Assembly (NCBI RefSeq): GCF_040549045.1
Contig: NZ_JBEWTB010000002.1
Coordinates: forward strand, 5,001,072-5,065,071
Direction of reading: 5' to 3'
Length of the DNA stretch: 64,000 nucleotides
Origin: Endozoicomonas sp. NE40
GTDB taxonomy: Bacteria > Pseudomonadota > Gammaproteobacteria > Pseudomonadales > Endozoicomonadaceae
A program made the translations under genes and the position numbers. How positions within the stretch are numbered: the first letter of the stretch is position 1; each line of letters begins with the position of its first letter. The notes below the pieces were generated by a model. The model was not told the origin of the DNA. It worked only from the letters and a program-made list of their open reading frames with translations, and did no database searches. Positions 44,261 to 53,225 of the stretch are shown one piece after another.

Positions 44261-46098
44261 GTCGCCCCTTCAATCGTATTGCCCACTGGCTGTTAGCCTG
44301 GGGCTTGTTACTGACGGCTTTTCAGTCTCATGCTGTTGACTCGCCAGCCCCTGACGGGAAGATAACCAGAAGCCATGCCCGCGCACTTTATGGTCAGCCC
44401 TTCTACCCGGCTGACTTCCGATACTTTAACTACATCAACCCAAACGCGCCCGCCAGTGGTACGCTTCGACTGGGAGCGCAGGGAACTTTCGATACATTCA
44501 ATGCCTTTACCACGAAAGGCGTACCAGCCAGTATCAGCGGTCATCTTTACGACAGCCTGATGGTACGGAGCAGGGATGAACCTTACACTCTGTATGGGCT
44601 GATTGCTGAAGCCGTTGAGTACCCCGCCAGCAACCGCTGGGTCCGGTTTTACCTCAACCCCAAAGCACAGTTCGCTGATGGTAAGCCCATTACAGCGGCA
44701 GATGTCAAATTCACATTCGATCAGTTCAACAGCAAGGATGCCCCCATCTACCGCTCAGCGCTGGCCAATGTTGAATCGGTTAAAGTGGAATCTGTACAGC
44801 AGATTATCTTTTACCTGAATGACAGCGATGAAGATAATCGCCTGCTGCCGTTCCAGATTGCCCAGCTGCCCATTCTGCCAGCCCATGACCGGGAACGGTA
44901 CGACTTCACCCGGGCTGATTTTACCCTGCCATTAAGCTCGGGGGCTTACACCATCAAAAGCTATGAACCGGGCAAACAGATCATTCTCAGGGAAGTGGAA
45001 AATTACTGGGCAAAAAATCATCCGGTCAGACTGGGGCATAATAATTTTCGCCAGATCCAGTACGACTATTTTCGTAACGCCACGGTTTCCCTGCAGGCAT
45101 TCCTTGCCGGCCGTTACGATATACGGCTGGAAACCATCGCTAAAAACTGGAGCCACGGTTACACCGGCAAAGCCGTTGAATCCGGTCAAATCATCCAGAC
45201 CCTTTTGCCAAGAAAAACCAATCAGATTCAGGCATTTGTATTCAATACTTCAAGTACAGTCTTCAAAGACAGGCGGGTTCGTCAGGCCGTCAGTCAGGGC
45301 TATGATTTCCAGTGGACGAACCGGACACTGATGTATAACAACTACCAGCAACCCCACAGTCTGTTTGCGAATTCAGAGTTCGGACAACGTTCAGCCCCGG
45401 ACTCCGGGGAACTCAAACTGCTGCAACCTTTTCGTCAGAAGCTTCCTGTTGAACTGTTCACGCAGCAGTGGCAACCGGTTAAAACGTCAGGCGACGGAAA
45501 TATCCGGGCAAAACTGCAACTGGCACATTCACTCCTGCAGCAGTCTGGCTGGGTCGTGAAAAAGCAGCAGCGCGTCAACAGAGAAAATGGTCAGGTGCTG
45601 AGCTTCGAACTGCTGCTCACCACACCCGAGCAGGAACGTATCGTACTGCCTTTCCAGCAAAACCTGGAACAGCTGGGGATACAGATGCGGGTAAAAACGG
45701 TCGATCTTGCCCAGTATATCCAGCGGGTCAGAAACAAGGATTACGATATGCTGCTGCGCACCATCAGTCATGGAACAACCCCCGGTAATGAGCTGCAACA
45801 GTACTGGCACAGTCAGTATGCCAATGAACAGGGGTCACAGAATATTGCCAATGTCAGCAACCCGGTCGTTGATGCCATGCTGACGCACGTCCGCACCGCC
45901 AAAACACTCGAAGAGCTGACAACCGCCACACGAGCCCTTGATCGTATTCTGTTATGGGAATACTACCTTATTCCACAGCTGCAGGCCGGACAATGGCGCG
46001 TTGCACACAGAAGTCGACTAGGCTATCCCTCCGGAACCGCATTAAACGGTTATCTGGATTTCACCACATGGTGGGAGAAGGCAAAGAATGATGAGTAA
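44257..46098 (+). CDS. YejA-type ABC peptide-binding protein, copy 2
   Basis: 613 aa. GTG start overlapping the previous stop (GTGA), preceded by AAGGA. Signal peptide (WLLAWGLLLTAFQSHA). Signature FRYFNYINPNAPASGTLR (the usual APKGG is APASG) and GTFDTFNAFTTKG. The body shows the alternating alpha/beta SBP_bac_5 pattern with KTVDLAQYIQRVRNKDYDM. Coupled to copies 1 and 3, so it is expressed from the same message. Ligand differences from other copies cannot be read from the sequence. Confidence 0.9.
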   Translation: MSRPFNRIAHWLLAWGLLLTAFQSHAVDSPAPDGKITRSHARALYGQPFYPADFRYFNYINPNAPASGTLRLGAQGTFDTFNAFTTKGVPASISGHLYDSLMVRSRDEPYTLYGLIAEAVEYPASNRWVRFYLNPKAQFADGKPITAADVKFTFDQFNSKDAPIYRSALANVESVKVESVQQIIFYLNDSDEDNRLLPFQIAQLPILPAHDRERYDFTRADFTLPLSSGAYTIKSYEPGKQIILREVENYWAKNHPVRLGHNNFRQIQYDYFRNATVSLQAFLAGRYDIRLETIAKNWSHGYTGKAVESGQIIQTLLPRKTNQIQAFVFNTSSTVFKDRRVRQAVSQGYDFQWTNRTLMYNNYQQPHSLFANSEFGQRSAPDSGELKLLQPFRQKLPVELFTQQWQPVKTSGDGNIRAKLQLAHSLLQQSGWVVKKQQRVNRENGQVLSFELLLTTPEQERIVLPFQQNLEQLGIQMRVKTVDLAQYIQRVRNKDYDMLLRTISHGTTPGNELQQYWHSQYANEQGSQNIANVSNPVVDAMLTHVRTAKTLEELTTATRALDRILLWEYYLIPQLQAGQWRVAHRSRLGYPSGTALNGYLDFTTWWEKAKNDE

Positions 46099-47902
46099 CC
46101 CTACAACACCGACACTGCTGCTTCTGTTCATTCTGACTGCTTTCTCCGCTATCACTTCTGCAGCCCCTCTTGAACACGCCGTCAGTCTGTTTGGCAAACC
46201 CGCCTACCCGGAAGGTTTCAGCCATTTTAACTACGTTAATCCCAACGCCCCCAAAGGCGGAACACTCAGGCAATCAGCACTCGGACAGTTTGACAGTCTC
46301 AACCCTTATGTGGACCGGGGCGTGGCGGCTGCAGGAGCCGATTTGCAATACGACACGCTGCTGGCCCGTTCATGGGATGAACCACTCACCAAATACGGGC
46401 TCATCGCAGAGAAAATTGAACGTGACCCGGATAACAACTGGGTCGCCTTCTACGTCAACCCCAAAGCACGATTCAATGATGGTAAACCGGTAACAGCCGA
46501 AGATATCAAGTTTTCATTTGACCTGCTGAGGGAAAAAGGCTCCACCTTCTATCGTAACTTTTATCTGGATGTTGACCAGGTGACAGTGACCTCACCGGAG
46601 AGAGCGTTATTCAAATTCAAACACAATAAAAACCGCGAGCTGGTGACCAATCTCGGGCAGATGCCAATATTTCCGAAACACTACTGGAAAGACCGTGATT
46701 TCAGTTCTCCCGGGTTGACGATCCCGGTCACCAGCGGCCCTTATAAAGTCAAAGAAATGCAACCGGGTCGCAGCATTACCTACCAGCGTGATCCGAATTA
46801 CTGGGCAAAAGACCTGCCCGTCTGCCGGGGACGGTTCAATTTCGACCAGCTTCACTATATCTACTTTCTGGATACCGGCGTTGCCCTTCAGGCTCTGCTG
46901 GTCGGTGAATACGACTGGCTAATGGTATCCGACCCAAAACACTGGCAAAAACTGTTTTCCAGTAAAAATCAGGCGCTTTTGAAAAAAACAGGACTGGTGA
47001 CTGAAACCCTGCCTAACAGTAACCCACAGACTGTCATGCTCACTTACAACACCCGTAAGTCATTTCTGAAAGACCGCCGGGTCAGGGAGGCCCTGGGCTC
47101 AGCATTGGACTTTGACAGACTCAATCAAAACTATTTTCATGACTTGCTTCGCCGGGCAAACAGCTATTTCTCCGGTACCGACCTGGGCGCAAAAGGCCTG
47201 CCCACTCCAGAGGAACTCAAGTGGCTCGAACCCTGGCGCAACCAGCTGCCCAAACCATTATTTACCCGGACTTATATCCCGCCCGGTCATAACGATAGCA
47301 ATAAGCGGGCTCAGCGGGCTAAAGCACTGGAACTGTTGAAAGAGGCAGGCTGGCGCATCAGGGATAACCAGCAGGTCAACAGTAAAGGCGAGCCCCTGAC
47401 GCTGACACTGCTCCTTACCAACCCGGAGAATGAGCGTTATACCCTTGGTTATCGGAAGAGTTTAAAAGCACTGGGGATAGAACTGTCTATACGTACAGTA
47501 GACAGGGCTCAGTACATAGAACGGATTCGTAATCTTGACTTTGATATGGTCACAAACGTGTTCCGGCACACACCCTCACCCGGCACCGAACAAAAAGATC
47601 ACTTCAGTTCAGCCGTTGCCGACCTGCATGGTAGCCGCAACCTTGCAGGTGTAAAGAACCCGGCGGTGGATGATATTGTCGGGCGTATACCTACAGCCAC
47701 CAGCCGTGAACAGCTTCTGTCTCTGCTGCATGCGCTGGACCGGGTACTATTGTGGGAACATTACAGCCTGTCATTGTGGTACCAGCCCGACTGGCCACTG
47801 GTACACCGGGCCTACCTGAAGCACCCGCAACAGACAGCGCCCTATGCACTGGATATCAGCACCTGGTGGTTTGATGGTTCACAGAAAAAGACTGCTAAGT
47901 AA
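46088..47902 (+). CDS. YejA-type ABC peptide-binding protein, copy 3
   Basis: 604 aa. ATG inside the end of copy 2 (11-base overlap). Signal peptide (LLLLFILTAFSAITSAAP). Signature FSHFNYVNPNAPKGGTLR and GQFDSLNPYVDRG. RTVDRAQYIERIRNLDFDM marks the late lobe-1 region shared by all copies. After it the yej genes are interrupted by two minus-strand genes, so copies 1-3 form one transcription unit. Confidence 0.9.
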   Translation: MMSNPTTPTLLLLFILTAFSAITSAAPLEHAVSLFGKPAYPEGFSHFNYVNPNAPKGGTLRQSALGQFDSLNPYVDRGVAAAGADLQYDTLLARSWDEPLTKYGLIAEKIERDPDNNWVAFYVNPKARFNDGKPVTAEDIKFSFDLLREKGSTFYRNFYLDVDQVTVTSPERALFKFKHNKNRELVTNLGQMPIFPKHYWKDRDFSSPGLTIPVTSGPYKVKEMQPGRSITYQRDPNYWAKDLPVCRGRFNFDQLHYIYFLDTGVALQALLVGEYDWLMVSDPKHWQKLFSSKNQALLKKTGLVTETLPNSNPQTVMLTYNTRKSFLKDRRVREALGSALDFDRLNQNYFHDLLRRANSYFSGTDLGAKGLPTPEELKWLEPWRNQLPKPLFTRTYIPPGHNDSNKRAQRAKALELLKEAGWRIRDNQQVNSKGEPLTLTLLLTNPENERYTLGYRKSLKALGIELSIRTVDRAQYIERIRNLDFDMVTNVFRHTPSPGTEQKDHFSSAVADLHGSRNLAGVKNPAVDDIVGRIPTATSREQLLSLLHALDRVLLWEHYSLSLWYQPDWPLVHRAYLKHPQQTAPYALDISTWWFDGSQKKTAK

Positions 47903-47914
47903 GCAGCAATCCTG

Positions 47915-49504
47915 TCACTCACATTGAACAGGTTGCAGACAACCAGAAGGAGGTTCAGATCCTGCAGGATAAACGACGTAAGGAACCTGTGAAATAAACT
48001 CATCTGAAGAGGATACCGGCTTAAGCCAGCAATAGCCGTTCTTTATGACTTGCTGGTATACCTTGTACAGATCCGGTTGCTCAAGGTAGCTACAGACTGC
48101 GGCGCGGGTCATCTTCAGGGTGAGAGGGTCAGAAGGCAGAAACTCCCCCCATAAATGATTCGGATCCTGATTCATCAAACCTTCAAAGCTTTTGTCATCA
48201 GACCGTTCTGTCCGTGCTATCGATTCTGCGATACCATCTCCCAGTTCAAAGGTTGCCCCGGCCAGAGCATACTCTAATGCCCGCAAATTAATGATATGCT
48301 GGCGGACACATTCCTCCGGGCTTTGTCCTTCCATTTCAGGTAGTGACAGGGTCGTTATGATCTTTTCAGCACCGCCCGGCTCCAGCAATGCCTGCTTCAG
48401 CATGGCAGACATTAATCCGAAGCACAGCTGGCTTTGTATGCAATCGGGAAAACGACCGTTCATCAATGTTTCATGGTTCACTAGCATTAGTGCTTTATTT
48501 TCATGTTTCTGAGCCACAGAACCAAAATAATTTTCATTAGGTTCAGGATCAATAGCGGCACTCCAGTAACCATGGTCAATCAGTCGTTGAATGTGTTCGC
48601 GGCTGAACCCTGTCAGTCTGGCAGCAATAACCATCTGTAATATGTGGGAGATAAAACCATGAGTCATATTGCCAGAAGCAGGGTGATCCATAAACAAAGT
48701 GGCTTTAGCGATCTGGTTGGCGATAGGGCTTTTCACATAACCAATAAAAAAAGGGGTTTCCGAGAAATCCATTTGCAGGCCTGCACTGGCAGAAAACGAC
48801 GTCAAAGCCGTAAGCAACGCCTCAAGCCACCGGCTATCCGGAAAAGAAGACTCTCTCTGTGGAACTGGATCCTGATAACGGGTGACTTCTGAAAGTACGG
48901 TTTTACTAAGGTATTTTCCGTGCCACTTAAACTTTTCCAGCTCGTTTCTGATCACACTTTCCTGACAGCTGGATTTGCTGGAATGAATGAGTGCCGACCG
49001 GGGGATAACAGGAACGGGAGTGTTAAGAAAAGCAGTATCAACATGCCGGGATGTCAGCACTTGAATAACCTGCTTACCAATACTTGAACAAACCGAATAA
49101 AATGGTCTTATATCGGTCATGGCTGCAGCCAGTTCCCTGACCTCCATGTCGGCCATATTTTCTACCGAAGACACCTCTGCCTCTTTGACCTTGTCAGTCA
49201 GGGTTTTGTAATAGTGCCGCATAAGACGAAACAGAGCAGGCGTAAGAAGGCTATTTTCTCCGGCAGGCTCAGAGCATATTGAATCTTTCAAATTGAGAAG
49301 GTAAAGCCGGGTATTTTTGCCTGCTTTTTCACCCGCCAGAACACTTCGCCCAAAAAGGCATTTCCGGTAGTGGTCGCCCATTGGTGGCGGTTCATTATTC
49401 CTGATTTTCGATTGTATTCCAGAGTCCTTCTCCGCTGAATGAACGACTGGTAAAGGGGGCGTGATTGTCTGAGATAGAGTACTGCTTGCAGATGGTGCGT
49501 CCAT
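47915..49504 (-). CDS. Unknown protein inserted in yej locus
   Basis: 529 aa, not recognised. Residues 1-45 are Ser/Thr/Pro-rich with no Sec signal (SASSTLSQTITPPLPVV), as in the family-A/B proteins and the BIR-like protein. The rest is helical with many Cys and Met and no catalytic motif that I can name. It ends 13 bases from the stop of yejA copy 3 and is transcribed against it. The composition suggests a candidate secreted effector; that is inference. It shares no clear sequence with families A, B or C. Confidence 0.55.
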   Translation of the reverse strand: MDAPSASSTLSQTITPPLPVVHSAEKDSGIQSKIRNNEPPPMGDHYRKCLFGRSVLAGEKAGKNTRLYLLNLKDSICSEPAGENSLLTPALFRLMRHYYKTLTDKVKEAEVSSVENMADMEVRELAAAMTDIRPFYSVCSSIGKQVIQVLTSRHVDTAFLNTPVPVIPRSALIHSSKSSCQESVIRNELEKFKWHGKYLSKTVLSEVTRYQDPVPQRESSFPDSRWLEALLTALTSFSASAGLQMDFSETPFFIGYVKSPIANQIAKATLFMDHPASGNMTHGFISHILQMVIAARLTGFSREHIQRLIDHGYWSAAIDPEPNENYFGSVAQKHENKALMLVNHETLMNGRFPDCIQSQLCFGLMSAMLKQALLEPGGAEKIITTLSLPEMEGQSPEECVRQHIINLRALEYALAGATFELGDGIAESIARTERSDDKSFEGLMNQDPNHLWGEFLPSDPLTLKMTRAAVCSYLEQPDLYKVYQQVIKNGYCWLKPVSSSDEFISQVPYVVYPAGSEPPSGCLQPVQCE

Positions 49505-49634
49505 TTCTGTTGATTTCCAAATTAAAACTAACTATTAGATCACAACAACGCGTCAGGGTTTCACTGAGCAGAAACAGGATGGTTAGCAGAGCTAACAACA
49601 GAAAGAAGCACTTGATTTAGAAACTGAATAGTCT

Positions 49635-49662
49635 GAATAAAGCCGCCGGAGACACCGGCGGC
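49635..49662 (-). terminator. Rho-independent terminator after porin
   Basis: GCCGCCGG (49642-49649) pairs with CCGGCGGC (49655-49662), with a 5-base loop. On the minus strand the stem is followed by TTTATT. Confidence 0.8.
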
Positions 49663-49691
49663 GGGTTTCAGCAAGGATTGACGGGGAAATA

Positions 49692-50864
49692 TCAGAACCA
49701 GTATTCGATACCGACAGAAGCTTCTTTGAAGCTGTCAGACTTCCAACGGGGATCTACATCGGACGCTCTCATCTTATAAGCATCTCCCATCTTCACATCA
49801 CGGTATCTGGCGTAAACAACAGCATTAGAGTCAACCTGATATAACAACTGGGCAGACCAGACCTTATCATCAGTATTGTTCTGCTTGGTGCTACCCACTT
49901 TCAGCTCATTATTCTTGGCATAAGCAACTTTTGCCTGCCACTTGTTGTTAGCGCCAAAGTTATACATCAAACCTGTTGTATAAGAGTCCTGCTTTTCTTT
50001 AACCGTCGAGCTATTAGCTTCTTCGGTTTCAGCTTCAGCACGGCGATATTGTGCGAAGTAACCAACGGGGCCGAGCCCACCCTGAACACCCACCAGCCAG
50101 GCTTTGTTATCCCAGTAATTGGTGATACCAGGGTCATCGTCATCAGCACCAACCTGTTTGGCAACAGAGCGTGTGTTGTAATTCATTTCATAGGCAAGGT
50201 CCAGTTGAATCCAGTTACCAGAACCCAGGTCAAACCTCTGATGCGCTGCACCGCCATGCCAGTAATTATTTTTTGATTTTTCACTGCCTGTTGAATCAGA
50301 CCGGTCATTACCGGCACCGGCTGCCAGGTCCAGCGTGAAACCAGTCCACAACTCCATAGTATCCCAGCGAATGGTGTCGGACTGTCGATCATTGTGCTTA
50401 ACACCACCAATAGTGCCACCCCAATCCCAGACATCGCCCAGTCCCGGGTTAGATCCCGGCCAGTCCACCAGCTCATACAGAGGAGTCAACACTCTACCGG
50501 CACGTACCAGGCCGAATCTTTCACTGTCGAAACCAACAAAGGTGTCACGCTCGCCGAAATAGGAACCGGATCGATTGCTAAAGCTCGGATCTACATAGCC
50601 TGTCTCAACCTGCCAGATAAACTTTGTATGCTCTGGCAAAGAGTCAAATCGGGCATGACCGCGCCAACCTAGACGGGTTTCATTATTAATCTGGAAGCCG
50701 CTATTTTTGTTATCCTCTTTATAGTCTCGGTTCGCAAGCTGCACCGCAATCACACCATAAAGGTCATGACCGTACTTATCGTCCGCGCTGCTCTCATTGG
50801 CTACTGCTGGAATAGCGGCAATCGCTGCAAAAACACTGCTGGCCAGAAGAGTTTTCTTAAACAT
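49692..50864 (-). CDS. General outer-membrane porin
   Basis: 390 aa. Signal peptide (FKKTLLASSVFAAIAAIPAVA), then a beta-barrel sequence starting DLYGVIAVQLANRDY. It has repeated amphipathic strands, the FGERDTFVGFDSERFGLVRAGRVLTP region typical of gammaproteobacterial trimeric porins (constriction loop follows), and the terminal aromatic residue in SVGIEYWF required for BAM assembly. Two TGTAACCGGTTACA palindromes lie upstream, suggesting LacI/GalR-family control by a sugar or similar ligand. It sits inside the yej locus, so it may serve uptake of small nutrients together with it. Confidence 0.9.
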   Translation of the reverse strand: MFKKTLLASSVFAAIAAIPAVANESSADDKYGHDLYGVIAVQLANRDYKEDNKNSGFQINNETRLGWRGHARFDSLPEHTKFIWQVETGYVDPSFSNRSGSYFGERDTFVGFDSERFGLVRAGRVLTPLYELVDWPGSNPGLGDVWDWGGTIGGVKHNDRQSDTIRWDTMELWTGFTLDLAAGAGNDRSDSTGSEKSKNNYWHGGAAHQRFDLGSGNWIQLDLAYEMNYNTRSVAKQVGADDDDPGITNYWDNKAWLVGVQGGLGPVGYFAQYRRAEAETEEANSSTVKEKQDSYTTGLMYNFGANNKWQAKVAYAKNNELKVGSTKQNNTDDKVWSAQLLYQVDSNAVVYARYRDVKMGDAYKMRASDVDPRWKSDSFKEASVGIEYWF

Positions 50865-50930
50865 TATATTTCCCCGTGTTGTTTGGCAGTCTCTAGTGAA
50901 CTGTTATTCCACTCTGCGGTGGACTTGACC

Positions 50931-50948
50931 GATGTAACCGGTTACATC
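50931..50948. promoter_or_regulatory. LacI-type operator, porin-proximal
   Basis: Perfect 18-bp palindrome GATGTAACCGGTTACATC with central CG, the form used by LacI/GalR-family repressors. It lies 67 bases upstream of the porin start codon. Confidence 0.7.
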
Positions 50949-51006
50949 GCGTTGCCAAAAAGAAGGAGCAACACTCCTTCGAAAATCTGTAACCGTCCCA
51001 ACATCA

Positions 51007-51026
51007 AAATGTAACCGGTTACATTT
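51007..51026. promoter_or_regulatory. LacI-type operator, distal
   Basis: Perfect 20-bp palindrome, core TGTAACCGGTTACA with AAA/TTT flanks. Its centre is 77 bp from the other operator, compatible with DNA looping. It lies about 200 bases upstream of yejA copy 4 on the other strand and could affect both directions. A half-site-like CTGTAACCG lies between them (50988-50996). The whole 364-base porin/yejA interval holds no gene. Confidence 0.7.
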
Positions 51027-51228
51027 AGTCTCTAAAAAAAGAAAACCTTGGTTCTCCGTTTTCTTGAGCTCAATAATACCCACGCCACAAATTAATTATT
51101 TGTCACAGATCAACAAACTGCGCCATATACCAACACCCCTTGGCAAGACACGTATACCTGCGCATCACAAGATTCACTGCAAAAAGCCGATGTAATGCCT
51201 GAACGCCCCCAAGTCAGGACTCTCTCGA

Positions 51229-53031
51229 ATGAAAACGGCCCTCTATTACCTGTGTATCTGCTGTGCCAGCACCCTGCTACTATTCAGCAGCCCAATACGA
51301 GCGGATGACAATGTGACCCGCTCCCATGCGCTGAGTGTTTATGACCAGTTCAAGCACCCTGAACGCTTTACTCATTTTGACTATGCCAACCCACAGGCCC
51401 CCAAAGGCGGCATCCTCCGCAAGGCCGCTACCGGTTCGTTCGACACCTTCAATACCTTTGCACCCAAAGGCAACTGGGCAGCAGACAGCTACACCCTTTA
51501 CGATTCCCTGATGGTCAGGGCGGGCGATGAACCCTACACCGTTTACGGACTGATCGCCCAGTCCATTGAATACCCAAAGGATCTGACATGGGTGGCCTAC
51601 AACATTCACCCGGATGCCCGATTTCACGACGATGCCCCAATAACAGCAGAAGATGTTGTTTACACCTTTGAGACCCTGAAAGAAAAAGGGCCTCCTCATT
51701 ACCGTCATCTGTATGCTGATATCAGCTCTGTCAAAGCCACCAGCCGCCTGAGAGTCGAATTCCGTTTTTCTCGTCCCCAGGGCAAACATCTGTTCCTGAG
51801 ACTGTCTCAGTTAAGAGTGTTGCCCAAACATTTCTGGACTAGACCAGAGAACGATATTGCCAACGCCGACCTGAGCATTCCTCTTGCCAGTGGTCCCTTT
51901 AAAATCAAAGACTTTGAAGCAGGACATCATGTGACTTATGAGCGCGTGAAACATTACTGGGCAAAGGATTTACCCGTCAACAAAGGGCGACACAACTTCG
52001 ATGAAGTGCGTATTGATTATTACCGTGATGACCAGATAGCCCTGGAAGCTTTCAAGCAGGGCGCCTATGACCTGAGGGTGGATGGCAACCCGAAAAACTG
52101 GGCAGAAGGCTATAAGGGCAATCGTCTGAAAAGCGGAGATATCATTCAGGAAGCGGTGCCTAACAAAACGCTGGGGCTGCGTGCCTTTGTCTTCAACCTG
52201 CGTAAAGCCCGGTTTGCAGACAGGCGGTTGCGTCAGGCCATCAGTCTGGCACTGGATTTTAAGTGGATTAACAAACACCTGTTCTTTGATATTTACAAAC
52301 AGGCCTACAGTCTGTTCTCTAACTCTGAACTGGCTGCTGATGCCCTGCCCTCTGCAAAAGAAATCGAGCTGCTGTCCCCCTGGCGAAAAGATCTGCCTGA
52401 AGAAGTGTTCACGCGGGTCTACCAGCCCCCTACCACAGACGGCAGCGGCAACTGGCGCAATAATCAGCGCCAGGCACTGAAACTGTTAAAAGAAGCTGGC
52501 TGGCAGCTACGAAACGGCAAGCTGGTTAACCAGAAGACAGGCGAACCGATGGAGTTTGAAATTCTGCTGTCCCAACCTGAATTCGAACGCTTTGTGCTTC
52601 CCTTTGCTAACAATCTGAAAGCTCTGGGTATCCATGCCCGGGTCAACACTATTGACACCTCTCAGTACATCAACCGTCTGAGAGAGTTTGATTTCGACAT
52701 GGTCATCCACGGCTTCTGGCCCGGCATCTCACCCAGTACCGAATTAAAAAATTACTGGGGCAGCGAAAGCGCCAAGGCCCAGGCCGGTAAAAACATTTCC
52801 GGAATCAGCCTGCCGGTACTGGATGCGCTCATAGAGAAATCTGTGAAGACCGAGTCCAGATCTGAACTGGTGGATATTGCCCGCGCCCTTGACCGAGTGG
52901 TGTTGTGGCACCATGCCGTTATTCCCCAGTGGTATCTGCCTTACTGGCCCTTTATCTATAAGAAGGGATTAAAGCATCCGGAGACTGCACCGGATTACGC
53001 CAGCGGTCTGGATACCTGGTGGTGGGAGTAG
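51229..53031 (+). CDS. YejA-type ABC peptide-binding protein, copy 4
   Basis: 600 aa. Signal peptide (YLCICCASTLLLFSSPIRA). Signature FTHFDYANPQAPKGGILR and GSFDTFNTFAPKG. NTIDTSQYINRLREFDFDM is the shared late motif. It begins the right-hand part of the locus and must have its own promoter in the region with the palindromes. About 195 bases without a gene separate it from copy 5. Confidence 0.9.
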   Translation: MKTALYYLCICCASTLLLFSSPIRADDNVTRSHALSVYDQFKHPERFTHFDYANPQAPKGGILRKAATGSFDTFNTFAPKGNWAADSYTLYDSLMVRAGDEPYTVYGLIAQSIEYPKDLTWVAYNIHPDARFHDDAPITAEDVVYTFETLKEKGPPHYRHLYADISSVKATSRLRVEFRFSRPQGKHLFLRLSQLRVLPKHFWTRPENDIANADLSIPLASGPFKIKDFEAGHHVTYERVKHYWAKDLPVNKGRHNFDEVRIDYYRDDQIALEAFKQGAYDLRVDGNPKNWAEGYKGNRLKSGDIIQEAVPNKTLGLRAFVFNLRKARFADRRLRQAISLALDFKWINKHLFFDIYKQAYSLFSNSELAADALPSAKEIELLSPWRKDLPEEVFTRVYQPPTTDGSGNWRNNQRQALKLLKEAGWQLRNGKLVNQKTGEPMEFEILLSQPEFERFVLPFANNLKALGIHARVNTIDTSQYINRLREFDFDMVIHGFWPGISPSTELKNYWGSESAKAQAGKNISGISLPVLDALIEKSVKTESRSELVDIARALDRVVLWHHAVIPQWYLPYWPFIYKKGLKHPETAPDYASGLDTWWWE

Positions 53032-53225
53032 GAAAACAGCCTTTTTTTCCGTAAAAAAACCTACACAGCTTGCACCATTACTCATTCTAAAGCATTCTTA
53101 GAGCTGCGCTGTATACACGACTATCAGTGAGGTTACCTGGCTGCAACGATCCGGCCAGAGCGTCCAGTCGTAACCCGACCTCTATATAAAGACAAAACTT
53201 CTCTGACCATTTATTCAGGACCCTT

